Assembly: GCA_049999765.1 (NCBI GenBank)
Contig: JBNGIQ010008744.1
Coordinates: forward strand, 1-37,377
Direction of reading: 5' to 3'
From: Phaeoceros laevis
Lineage: Eukaryota > Anthocerotophyta > Anthocerotopsida > Notothyladales
Length of the DNA: 37,377 nt
A program made the position numbers and the translations under genes. Below are positions 10,591-21,216 of this stretch, in pieces; within the stretch, counting starts at the first letter, position 1; each line of letters starts with the position of its first letter. Under the pieces are notes generated by a model. That model saw only the letters and a list, made by a program, of their open reading frames with translations, was not told the origin of the DNA and ran no database searches.

Positions 10591-10770
10591 TCAATGAGGA
10601 GCCACTCCTGTACAACAGGAATCTCTACTACGGGACTAATTCAATGAGGAGCCACTCCTGTACAACACAGGAATCTCTACTACGGGACTAATTCAATGAG
10701 GAGCCACTCCTGTACAACAACAGGAATCTCTAGTACGGCACTAATCAATGACAGGAGCCACTCCTGTACA
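10591..10770. repeat. Tandem repeat of about 50-52 bp, 3.5 copies, spanning the WDR11 stop
   Basis: Copies lie at 10591-10640, 10641-10692, 10693-10744 and a partial copy at 10745-10770. Each contains GGAGCCACTCC and an inverted pair TCCTGT/ACAGGA around a short ACA-type loop, whose length differs between copies (ACA, ACAAC, ACAACA forms). The partial copy encodes the last WDR11 residues, the stop codon (complement of 10741-10743) falls at the tail of copy 3, and the remaining copies fall in the 3' untranslated region. The array therefore probably arose by duplication outward from the end of the coding sequence. Confidence 0.9.
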
Positions 10771-13700
10771 AAGGTGGGCGAGCAACCTCTGGTATTGACC
10801 GTAGTACTCGCAAACAGCCCGCACATCTTCTCGTTGGGTGCTGAGATCCCCAGGCAAATCCAGCAGGTCAGCTCCAGCTCCGGCTCCATCACCAGCAATT
10901 ACGCCATCGAAGGTTTCTAACCCTTTCAACTTTGCAGCTGTTGAAGATCGAGCAACACCTTTTGCTTCATGGCAAACGAGTAGAAACATGGCTGCTGCAT
11001 CAGGAAGCTGGGCATTGCGCAAGGCTGCAAGGGCCTCAGAAAGAGCACCAGCTCCCACAAAGAGGATCATGGCCCTGCAAAATGCCAGCAGTACAGAATC
11101 CACGTGTGAAGAAGGGGATCAGACACCACTGTCCAATTCAGCAGAAGGTATGAGGCTCACCTCCACAGGTTGTACTCGTTATGAAGGACATGGTCTCCCC
11201 ACCTTTCCAACACCCTGCATCACGAAGTAGGAGAGTAGAAGTAGTTATTTTATCCTCGTTTTCTTATCTCACTTTCAAGCAGGTCCTACTTTGGCGTTGA
11301 TAAGTACGCACCTTGCATGATCCGTTCCGTTAAGGTGGGCTGCAGCAAGAGTAGCTGCATCAACCCAGCGTCCAGCATCTTGGAGCTGTAACATACCAGG
11401 CACGGCGGGTTAATGGCTCCAATCAAGTTCCCCAACACCAACCTACAGTGCTAAAGCAAGAGCCAACTGGAAGTTGCGCAAAATATCTAACCTGTGAACA
11501 AGCTTCTTGGTATCGCCCGACTGCACAAAGTAAATGCGTGCCAGCCAAAGAGTCTGCTGTAGCGACCATATTTGCTGCCACAACCTAAACCAACAGACAG
11601 ACAAGTTGTAAATTCGTCAGCACCAACCTGTTCTTTATACATTATTCATTCTAATCCGACATGCCAATGTCCACTTTAGGAAGAAAGCTAGGCCAGCCTA
11701 GTTCGTTAGACAGTACCTTCACAGCAAGCTCGTGCAGTGCTGGGGAAACTGCTGACGCCAAGGAAACTGCTCGTAGGGCATCCACGTAAAAATGAGGACT
11801 ATCTGGAGGAGTTGCCAGTAAGAGAGTCACTGCATTCTCAAAATCCCCCACAGAAACATACCTGTAACATAAAACACCAGATATTTGTCACAAGCAGAAC
11901 ACCTTACCAGTCGGTAACTGGTAAACTAGGAGAAACAGGTGATAAGCTATCCCCAAGGCATTGTATAAGCTAAAACATACTCATGCACTCTTTTCTGAGC
12001 AGCCTCCTTGCCCACAAGCTTGTCATGCCAAGAAATTCGCTCCCGAGCAACTGTACAAACTGCACTCTGCTCACTTGGGATGGCGCTGGCAAATCTGAAA
12101 GGCTGTTCAACACCAAACGAGACAATGTGGGCATCAGCTGATGAGCTGTTGAACAATTTCAAACCAAGTGAGGTACAACTGCTTGCAATAGATAGAGCTG
12201 TGTGCCACGCCAAGAGACATCGTGAGGAAACCATGCCATACAAGTGTCAGTGATGTAGATGATGACAGGTTGCCCAGGGTAAGTCTTGTTGCTGCCTCAT
12301 GACCTTTTAAAGCAGGTCCACTATGAACATTCTTGCTCCCATCTAATTCGGGAGATTCAGTTGCTTCATGTGAATCTTGTTTGGACACAACAGGTGTACT
12401 GGTCCAAAATGCTGAAGGACCGGCCGATCCTGAACTCAAGAGAGCTAGGGCTTTTGGTAGCTGAAGCCAGAACAACGCCTCTTCATAATCTCCAAAATGA
12501 GCAGCAGCAAACGCAAATCGCTGGGCACATCCTTGCCCACATGTAGCAGCATATGCCGACGCTCTTTCGAAATCAAGCAACCGACCTGCACAATCGAGCC
12601 AGTCAATACAACGCAAAATGTCTCACACTGCTTTGGCATAACTTCAGCTCAACAGCTTTTGCAGGGCGAAAACAAGAACACATTATGCTGTGAACCAAGA
12701 TGCTTTCCCCAAAGTCAGAGCAGTAAATAATAAGGGCAGAACATGCTTGCCAGCCTTCCGATATGGGTCAAGAGCCTTCAAGAAAACTTCCGCAACTACA
12801 GTTTCTCCAAGAACTGGAAGAGGTGAATCTAGCAAAAATTGACGGAGATCGCCTGTAGGGGTCCCTGGAGATCTGCCACCATGGTCACCCTCAAACGACG
12901 AGATAGATGCATCAAACCAGAAGGGCTGCACTCCTTGTTGAAGAAGCACTCTTAGCGCCTGTTTGCAGATCAACAACAGGTCAGTAACATCACAATCAGC
13001 AAACATACAGATGCAACAACAGGCAGCACGGAACCCTTGAGGTATTCCTTAACATCAGCCACAGAAACCTAAATCACTTACTAATGCGTGCGCTGGTGGG
13101 AGCAACGCTGGGGAGCAGAGTGGCATGGGACGATATCGCTGCCATACCGCAGGTGGTCTTGCGATCTGATTGCCTTTCTGAAGAGTTGTAGGTACGCTAC
13201 ACGGTGAGATTCAAAAGTGAGATATTTGCAACGAAAAAAACACGAATCAGTAGGACCATGCTACAGTCCTAACCACAGCCCGACAAGCATGGACACACCA
13301 CAGTTAGTAGAAAATATCTACATACTTGTGAACTTCAAGAAGGCGGAAGCTGCCATCTGCCCCAGCAACACATAAGAGCAGTGGTTCTCGCTTATCAGCC
13401 CTTATTGGAAACCAATCAAGCTCCAGCACCAGAATTCCTGCAAGCTGAGGTTGCACAAGTGCATTTGCTAGAGGATCTTGTGTATCCTGTGCAGGCCAAG
13501 GATACAAAGGTAACAGAGAGTTTGTCATAACGTGCTTAGTGAAATATAGCATGTGCAAGTAAGCTATCGAGTTCAAGAAGTCAGCAGATGAACAAGCCAC
13601 TTACAAGATCATAGATTGCAAAGTTATGTTCATTGAAGAGAACAGCTATTCGACCTCTGCTATGGTCTGCATGTGAGACTGGAGCAAACTTAATACGCCT

Positions 13701-16700
13701 TACACCTCCTTGGTGGGTGCTAAACCAAGACGAAAGGCCAGTTGTCACATCCCACCACCGTATATTGCCTAGACGATCTCCCATAACCTGACAGCATCTG
13801 ATACATTCAGTCAACCAGCTTTGCTCGAAAGCTGGATGAACAGGAACTAGGCAAGACACATGACAAGAGTTTAGCACAACCGGAAGATAAGCATTCATTA
13901 TTTGGACACACTTAGAAAAATAAATAGTAGCAAATATGAACAATCAATACCACATGTGGCATGCGATAGGCCATTGCAGTGACAAGTACTTCTGCCGACA
14001 CAAAAGTAGATGCTGCTTTGGGCCTGTGATGATCACATAAACACATGTCACTTCTCTCAATGACGATAAAGTACGAAAGCCAGTAAGAGCGTCTGATTAA
14101 GTGGTGCTCCTAGCTTTCTAGGAATACAATGCTAAGGGCAACAGTTCACCTGAAATCTCGAACCCTTCTTCCTCGCAATTCAAAAACCCCAAGAGATCCA
14201 TTTACCAAAGCAAAGGCGAAGCTTTCCGCTGACTCATCAGGTGCTGTGTCTGGCTAGCAATACAAAGAACACATCAGGTAACTCATTAAAATGAAGAAAT
14301 GATAGGACCTTACCTTCCCCACTGCTACAAGTGCAGCTTTTGAAAACCAGAATGATATAACATTGCTAGAACCTGTAGATCCTGGTGCCTAGAAATATAA
14401 TCCATTCCAGCATCACACCTGCAGGACTGGATGGAGCATTAGCTGCTGCCACGGTTGAAGCAATAGTGCTACGATACGAAAGAGATGTCTTGCGGCCTGA
14501 AGTAGTGCCACCTGAGCTTGATTGCACTTTGGGTGCGGGTGGGAGAGCCCATTCCATCACTGTGAAGGGCAGCGCCAAAGATCGTAGCTAGAATAACCCA
14601 GTAGGTCAGCAACAGATTTCAGTCCTTGTGCGACAGAGTATATCAGCAATGAAGCTATAACCAGCATATATTCGATGTGTCCACAAACATTCATCCCAAA
14701 TTCTATACCATCTGGGGGGTCCTGGTCATCGCCCATACTTCAGCTGGTGCTTCTCGGAATAATATAAGAAGATATCTGCTACATGCAACATCAGAGCTCA
14801 GAATCACAGTTCCTTTTGTAGGGGAGCTCGATTAAGCTGCAACTTGGCATAGGTGTAAACTCAACCTTCCAGAAGGAGAAGTTCTTAACGCACGCATTGG
14901 TGCCCGCTCTGGTTTCAGCAAGACTCGAAATGCTTTGCTCTGTCCACTTCTCACACATGTGACAATGAGCTTGTTGATAAACCCTCCACCTTTGCCCTTC
15001 ACCTGGAAATCCATACATCTCTCAAATTCCACCACTTCTCAAGTGCGAACGAAAGCTGAATACAACCATTGCAAAGGTTACAGGTTACAGACTTGGCAAC
15101 AGAAGTCAAGCATAGAGGACAACCTCGGTATATGAGAAGGATACAAGTCGAGAGTTTCCGAGCCACCGAACACCACGCACGATGCTATTGCTGTGCACAG
15201 CAAATGAGGCCGTGATTGCATTTGCTGCTGGATCCACTAGGTCAACAGTGCCCCCTTGAGTAGCCAATGCAACCAGGGGAGCTGACACAGCACCAGCGTT
15301 GTTACCACCTGAGCAATCACGAAAGCTTTCAGATCAGCCTTGCTAGTTGACACTAATGAATAAAAAAAACTAAAGACTTCCGAAACACAAGAGTTACCAG
15401 CTGTGGTGGCAAGTAGTGAAGGTACTGGAACTGCAAGAGTGGTGATGGCAGATGCTAGCAGATGTAGCTGACCTGTAAGCTCCAGCTGTTCAGAAAATAA
15501 GAACTTTGTAAGCAACCTTTCATGCCCAGCAGTTTCATCAGCTGCTGGGAACACGGAATCCACAGTTTGAAAAACTCCGGTGACATAAGACCTCCCAAGC
15601 TTTCTGTGCAGAAAACCACGTGAACTTGGAGCTGGAGATCACCCAGACCTTGAAAACTGGATCAGGATTCGGCATCCCAGATGGGACTTGACGAGTCTGC
15701 CCAGTTGGTTCGATACTGTCAGTCGATTCTGCCGTAGCAAGACCCTTGCCAATGCTTAACCTCTGAACTTTTGCAGCCTCTGGCACTTCAGCAGTCATAA
15801 CCCAATGCCATAACCTCCCATCGTCAGATATAGACAAAAAGGTAGTCTCGCATAAACTGGATGTTTCTTCATAAGCAGGACCCTCTGCCCTTGAGTCCAA
15901 CTGTTGACCAGCAGACTTCAATTTGCCAGGCAGTGACGTGTCTTCACCGGGTGCCAGGTGGGAGTTCAGCTTCAGCTGCGGCACATCACCATTTGATTCT
16001 AAGCACTTTGCTTTTTGCACCTGAAGCTGTACTGGGCAATTAGCCACAGCAAGCACAGATGGAGCTGGAACCGATGTTCCCAAAGAAGGCATCAAGGACT
16101 CCATTTGGCATAACGAGAAAACTTGCCTTGCCCTACAAGTTCCAACACCACCATTTAGAGGTCATGCCACAATTTGGAAGCCTAGATCATCCTTCTCCTC
16201 AAGAAAATTAACAGCATCAAATGTGGTTACAAGCATAGCGCTTCTGCTTAATGACCCTAGGTCACCACACTACGCACGTAGAGCAGGCCACGACTACCAG
16301 ATTTGACGTGTTGCAATGCAATGGTCCATCAGATTCTTTTCATTCGCACTAGATTCCAAGCCCAGGAATTCAAACAATCTGGCAAGGATGCATGGAGGCA
16401 GGTGCTTACTCTTTTCTTCTCCATGCGCTGATCTTTCCGTCTAGATGAGCGCAATACAGAATCTCATCATCAATAACCGCAAAGAGATCCAGAAGCTTTC
16501 CACAACCTCGCGGCATTCCTGTGGATCCCAGTGGCAGGAAAAAGTGGAGATCAAATATAATGATCTCCCGCGAGTGCATAATGTACAGGAGACCCTTGGT
16601 CCTTTCTGAAAACAAGCATCGCACATATACACCAGGAGCTGATGCTGAGGCCGGAGCTCCTGCTGATGAGGAACCAGAGTTGGATCCACTAGAGCCGCTT

Positions 16701-17419
16701 CCATCCCTTCCAGCTTTGTCTTTATCAGACCCAGCAGCTGCACCTCCAGTATTTGTCCGTTCCTCGATAGTTCCCAGAGGATACTGCTTAACAGAAACTT
16801 CCCCATCAGCTGGGCCACTGATAAAAACAGAGAGCAGCAGACCCTTCAATCCCAGAATGCAAACCTGCCTGGCATCCCAGGGGTCACACCTTACGCAACC
16901 CAAGATCTCTGGGGCAGCGTCAAACTTCCATAAACATCGCCCAGAACCTGGATCCCACAAAGCAACAAGAGAAGGTCCATGTATAGCCAAGATAAGCCAA
17001 GGGTGTCCAAAGACCCAGCGGACATCCTGAATTCCTAGCCTATTCTTTTCCTGCTCCACCCCCAGCCAGGTCACAACTTCTCCCAATCCAACATCCCAGA
17101 TTGCAATGCGGCCTTGTCGATCACCAGCAGCTAGCCGCAGATGCATGGACTGTCCGTCACTCGTGAGATCTCTGGCAACGCCCTCTGGTGTCCATTGGAC
17201 AGCTGTGACATAAGGGGCTGATGAACTTGGGGTGCTACGGGGGGCAGGCATAGGCAACACCGATACCAGCTGCATAGACCGAACATCAATGACAACAACA
17301 GAGCTGCCAGCTGCGTACGCAAAGAGCCCATGGGTACTGCAGTGCGACGCACAGCCGTTCTCCTTAGAAGCAGGAGCCGGCAGCACAGCCCCGGCTCCCG
17401 CTCCCATTATGCCAGCCAT
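10741..17419 (-). CDS. WDR11: WDR11-type WD40 protein (TGN/Golgi trafficking)
   Basis: About 21 exons give about 1,385 aa: 16410-17419, 15649-16132, 15398-15485, 15124-15308, 14866-15002, 14709-14775, 14512-14587, 14314-14381, 14150-14253, 13951-14023, 13605-13787, 13326-13486, 13082-13196, 12751-12958, 12304-12585, 11981-12197, 11717-11861, 11492-11584, 11312-11385, 11161-11214, 10741-11074. The N-terminal half carries WD40 blades (RQGRIAIWDVGLGEVV, ATQGGTVDLVD, VMGDRLGNIRWWDVTTGL, CVAGADGSFRLLEV); the C-terminal half is helical (RFAFAAAHFGDYEEALFWL, WVDAATLAAAHLNGTDHAR, EALAALRNAQLPDAAAMFLL). This layout matches plant WDR11 homologues, which in animals tether AP-1 vesicles to the trans-Golgi network with FAM91A1. 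Uncertain: the 14512/14381 junction and the 12304/12197 junction. Intron 12586-12750 uses a GC donor. Exon 1 has a Gly/Ser/Ala-rich low-complexity insert near residues 230-270. Confidence 0.9.
12586..12750 (-). other. GC-AG intron in WDR11
   Basis: The exon ending RKAG and the exon opening RLLDFERAS join in phase only if the intron begins GCAAGC at 12750 and ends GTGCAG at 12586. GC-AG introns are a known minority class that favours a strong AG before the donor; here the exon ends GCTG, so the site is weak. The protein continuity (DPYRKAG-RLLDFERA) matches plant WDR11 homologues as I recall them. Confidence 0.7.
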
Positions 17420-18447
17420 CGCTAAAGCACCAAAAATAGTGCCTTGCTATTGCACCAATCCCCTGCTCTAACACTTGCAGTGCATCTCAGCCTCGATAAA
17501 CTTATCAATGCCTCCGACATCCCTAAATCAGGCTTGGACGTTCGCCAACTGTCGCCTTCCACACGAGCTCTCGACATTCCCACGGCCTGGGGACTGCGCC
17601 ACGATTTCCTTCAAGCCTTGTTTCTAATCCTAGCCTGGGTTCCTCGGTTCCTCCTGAATGTTGTGTTGACGCTGAAAAACGGCTAGTAAACTTGAGCCTG
17701 GTTCCGGAGCATTGTGATACTTATTATCGTTCCGGTGGAAAGCGACCAGTTCGGTACCACCTCCGTATCGTCTTTGGTCCTGGCAAGCATGAGTGTCGGT
17801 TGTCGGGTGGGAATTCCGAGTAGTGCAATATCGGCCTCAAGTGCTGTTGCTTCTTCCTGCCTTTTTATGCAGGAACCTCAGATTGTTGGTAGCCATCTCT
17901 GCACCGCTACAGCTGCATGAGCCTTCTCCTGTAGAGCGCTATTGGTTGGCCTGGCCATGGATATGCCACAGAGCCTGGCAGTGCCTTCGGATGCCCACAG
18001 CCTTTCTATGTGCGAAGTTGAGGAACTGTACACCGCGTGGCTGCGGAAGATGGAGCTAGCAGGGCTGCTTGCACGGGAGAGGAGAAAAGGAAGAGGTTAT
18101 TCTACTTCAGGGACACTCTGCTTTTTGTTTGAGAGTACTATGCAAAGCACGGAGACGGGGCTTTTGGATTGACTGTACTTTCCGATTGGTCCCAAGAAAA
18201 AGACAACAATTCATACAGTTTGGTGGGCCTGCAAAAGATGATGAAAATATGGTAACACGACACCACTCCTCTGATGCTGGCTTGAGGGCTCACAGGTCTT
18301 TTTGTTCAGGAGGAAGCAAGAGGCTTGCTGGCAGGTTTGTTCATAACCTACGCCTCAGTTCATACTGGTTGCTCTTTTATTGTTGCAGGCCACTTCCGGG
18401 TGACCGTTAAATAGTGATTATTGTTGTTGCAGGTCAGATGTGGCAAA
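17420..18447. promoter_or_regulatory. Divergent intergenic region, WDR11 / PPR
   Basis: About 1.0 kb separates the start codons of two genes transcribed away from each other, so it must hold both promoters and leaders. A TTGTTGTTGCAG tract ending at 18432 looks like a splice acceptor, suggesting a 5' UTR intron ahead of the PPR start. A 71-codon frame opens at 17957 in a good context (GCCATGG) and contains CEVEELYTAWLRKMELAGLL; it has no family resemblance I recognise and may be an upstream ORF or leader exon. Confidence 0.5.
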
Positions 18448-20988
18448 ATGGTGACAGTCATATTGGGCAAGCAGTCCGTTCAGGGTCCTGCGGTAGTTCC
18501 GACATCCGTGAGCCACTTGGCAAGGAAGGTGTGGTGTGGGGAAGTCCAACAATTCTCTGGAGAGGAAGGAACGCCTCCAGAAGTGTTGCAACATACACTA
18601 TGGCACGAATTTTTCTCAGATCCTTCACAGTGGAGGGACAGCAGACTAAGCAAGCCGACTTCCCGGCATCCTGATTTTAAGCACAAGAACTCCAAGTTCG
18701 CCCTGTGGCTGAATAATCGGTACAAGCCTGCTTGGGTGGACTCGCAACTAGCCATCTGTGACTCTAAGATGAAGAAGCTTTCTGTAACCAACTCAGTCCA
18801 AGGGCAAGGAGCCTTTACAGCGCAGGAGAGCCATTTGAAGGTTGAAATGTGCAGTAAACTATGTGAGGATGGACGAATAACTGACGCTGTAGATGGGTTG
18901 GATCTTCTGGTGCAAGGAGGATGCCATGTACCCAGCAATCTCTTCTACCGTATCCTCAAAAGGTGCATCGTGAACAAGGACCTGGTTCTGGGCAGACGCA
19001 TTCATGCTCTCACTGCCGAAAGTGGGTATGAAGGACAAGCGTTTTTGGCGACCCACCTTATCTGTCTGTATGCTTCGCATGGCAGGTTGGAGGAAGCAAT
19101 GCAAGTCTTTTCCAAGGTTCCTAGGCCGAGCGCCCAGAATTGGGCTACCATCATCTTCGCCTATGCTAAACATGGAGGGGCTGGCCAGGCTATACGACTG
19201 TACAGACAAATGCGTGAGTCAGCTGTTACGCCCGACAACCGTATCTTTGTAGCAGTTCTTAAAGCTTGTGCAACTGCGCGAGATTTAGTTGCTGGCAAGG
19301 AGGTCCATGCCCATATTGTTGCAAGTCCATGGGAGCCAGACATTTTTGTTCAAAATATTTTGCTTGATATGTACGCAAAGTGCAGGAGCACAGAGGATGC
19401 TCGCAAAGTTTTTGACAGACTTCCAGACAAGAATGTTGTAACATGGACCACGATGATTGCAGGCTACGCTCAGCAGGGGATGGGTCATGAAGCTCTTAGT
19501 CTTTACGGTGGTATGCAACAGGAGGGCCACTCTCCTCCAAATTCCGTAACGTTTTTGTGCCTCCTACGAGCCTGTGCAAGTGTAGGTGTAGGAGCTCTGG
19601 AACATGGAATGCAGCTCCATGCACAGATTGAAGAACGAGGACTGCAAGACAATGCGGCTCTAGGCTCCAGCTTGGTCAACATGTATGTAAAGTGTGGTAG
19701 CTTAGGGGATGCTCGTACAGTGTTTGACAGGCTTCAGGAGCGAGACATTGTAACATGGACTGCGATGATTGCGGGATATGCTCAGCAGGGGATGGGTGAA
19801 GAAGCCCTAAGTATGTACATTAGTATGCAAAAGGAAGGCCACTCTCCTCCAAATTCTGTCACATATGCATGCCTCCTGCAGGCCTGTGCTAGTGTTGGTG
19901 TAGGAGCTCTGCAGGAGGGAAGACAGCTCCATGCACAGATTGAAGAACGAGGATTGCAAGATGATGTGGTTCTAGGAGGCAATTTGGTTAACATGTACGC
20001 AAAGTGCGGTTGTGTGGAGGATGCTCGCAGCCTGTTTGACAGACTTGCAGACAAAAATGTTGTGACGTGGACTGCTATGATTGCAGGTTATGCCCAGCAA
20101 GGGATGGGTCAGGAGGCCCTTAGTCTTCATAGTAGTATGCAACAGGAAGGCCTCTCTCCTCCAAATGCTGTGACATTTGTTTGTCTCCTACAGGCATGTG
20201 CGATTGTAGGAGGGCTACCCTTGGGCAAGCAGCTCCATTTGGAGATTGAGGAACGAGGAATGCAAGCTGACGTAGCTGTGGGAGCTGCATTAGTAAACAT
20301 GTATGCGAAGTGTGGCAGCATGTTTGATGCACAGCAGGTGTTTAATTCATTGTCTGTAAGAACTGTCGAGGCATGGGGGGCACTAATTGGTGGATATACA
20401 TGCCAAGCAGACAGTGATGTTGTGTTTGACTTGCTTCACAGGATGCGACTCGAGGGCATGAACCCAAATGGCATCATGTTTCTCAGTGTGCTGTCAGTGT
20501 GCAGTCATGTAGGGCTGGTGGACAAGGGCAGAATGTACTTTGAGGCGATGAGGACAGATTATGGCATCAGTCCAACTGTAGAGCACTATACATGCATGCT
20601 GGATCTTTTGGGTCGGGCAGGTCATCTCGATGAGGCGCTGCAGATGGCCAAGACCATTCCTTTCCCAGCTACTGCTGCAGTGTGGCACACACTATTAAGC
20701 GCTTGTCGGAAGTGGAATAATACTGACATTGCGCAACAGGCTTTTGAGTTAGCGGTGAGTGCGGATGCAAAGGATGACGCATCGTATGTGTTGATGTCCA
20801 ACATTTATGCAGGCACCCAGATGGGGGAGGCAGCAAAAGAGATGCAGTCAAGGAGAGTGAAATCCGGGGCATGGAAGAAGCCAGGCGAGAGCTGGTGGAC
20901 TGACATAGATGGAGTGGTGCACAGATTTGTGGTCGGGGACACTAATCTTCCGGAGAGTGAAGCTATCTATGCAAGGTTGGACAACTAG
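18448..20988 (+). CDS. PLS-class PPR protein with N-terminal PDF-like motif and E/E+ tail
   Basis: An intronless frame of 846 aa begins at the ATG at 18448; an in-frame TGA at 18415 bounds it. Residues about 51-100 (WHEFFSDPSQW, HPDFKHK, ALWL, PAWV) match the PDF motif of plant OSB organellar single-strand-binding proteins. From about residue 125 there are some 15 PPR motifs of P, L and S type, with repeated NMYAKCG and VTWTAMIAGYAQQG blocks, then an E/E+ region ending KKPGESWW, GVVHRFVVGD and SEAIYARL. PLS-class PPRs bind organelle RNA one base per motif, chiefly for C-to-U editing. The catalytic DYW deaminase domain that normally follows is cut by a TAG directly after ARLDN, so any editing would need a partner in trans. 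No clear transit peptide is seen at this start, so an extra 5' exon is possible. Confidence 0.9.
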   Translation: MVTVILGKQSVQGPAVVPTSVSHLARKVWCGEVQQFSGEEGTPPEVLQHTLWHEFFSDPSQWRDSRLSKPTSRHPDFKHKNSKFALWLNNRYKPAWVDSQLAICDSKMKKLSVTNSVQGQGAFTAQESHLKVEMCSKLCEDGRITDAVDGLDLLVQGGCHVPSNLFYRILKRCIVNKDLVLGRRIHALTAESGYEGQAFLATHLICLYASHGRLEEAMQVFSKVPRPSAQNWATIIFAYAKHGGAGQAIRLYRQMRESAVTPDNRIFVAVLKACATARDLVAGKEVHAHIVASPWEPDIFVQNILLDMYAKCRSTEDARKVFDRLPDKNVVTWTTMIAGYAQQGMGHEALSLYGGMQQEGHSPPNSVTFLCLLRACASVGVGALEHGMQLHAQIEERGLQDNAALGSSLVNMYVKCGSLGDARTVFDRLQERDIVTWTAMIAGYAQQGMGEEALSMYISMQKEGHSPPNSVTYACLLQACASVGVGALQEGRQLHAQIEERGLQDDVVLGGNLVNMYAKCGCVEDARSLFDRLADKNVVTWTAMIAGYAQQGMGQEALSLHSSMQQEGLSPPNAVTFVCLLQACAIVGGLPLGKQLHLEIEERGMQADVAVGAALVNMYAKCGSMFDAQQVFNSLSVRTVEAWGALIGGYTCQADSDVVFDLLHRMRLEGMNPNGIMFLSVLSVCSHVGLVDKGRMYFEAMRTDYGISPTVEHYTCMLDLLGRAGHLDEALQMAKTIPFPATAAVWHTLLSACRKWNNTDIAQQAFELAVSADAKDDASYVLMSNIYAGTQMGEAAKEMQSRRVKSGAWKKPGESWWTDIDGVVHRFVVGDTNLPESEAIYARLDN
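19452..20387 (+). repeat. 312-bp internal tandem repeats of the PPR gene
   Basis: The blocks starting at 19452, 19764 and 20076 are offset by exactly 312 bp (104 codons), each one P-L-S triplet beginning at the MIAGYAQQGMG segment. The first two are very similar at both DNA and protein level (for example QLHAQIEERGLQD in both); the third is somewhat diverged. This indicates recent unit duplication within the gene. Confidence 0.85.
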
Positions 20989-21216
20989 CAGCCAGAACGA
21001 AGAAAGGTCACATTTCTGCAGCTTGACTCGTTATTGAAGGACATACCTGACCATGAAGCCAAGAGGAGCTTGGTTATGTGCGCACAGCGGGAAACTGGCC
21101 ATACTTCATGCTCTGGCCGAGGGGATCACTTTAAATCGCAACTGTCACGTAGCCTCAGCTACCTTATGAATGTGGAAAAGTGTAATATAGCATTCAAATT
21201 ATTTAGCTTTTGTTGA
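20989..21216 (+). pseudogene. Eroded DYW-domain remnant behind the PPR stop codon
   Basis: Directly after the PPR stop the same reading frame stays open to 21216. Its first half still resembles the start of a DYW deaminase domain: LDSLLKDIPDHEAKRSL corresponds to the usual VLHDVPDEEKE stretch, then CAQRETGH stands where QHSERLA with the catalytic HxE would be. The HxE and CxxC zinc ligands are not recognisable, and the rest is lost. The tail is thus decayed rather than split off as a working domain. Confidence 0.6.

Noticed and set aside
14381-14418. Very short WDR11 intron (about 30-38 bp) after the CCTGCAG-GTGTGA donor
   Set aside because: Too short for plant splicing; an upstream CAG-GTGGCA donor at 14511 gives a normal-sized intron in the same phase, so that was preferred though it remains uncertain.
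15538-16104. Open frame over exon 2 of WDR11 as a separate gene starting at its own ATG
   Set aside because: It continues the WD40 protein in phase from exon 1 and shares its family similarity; the internal ATG is just a Met codon.
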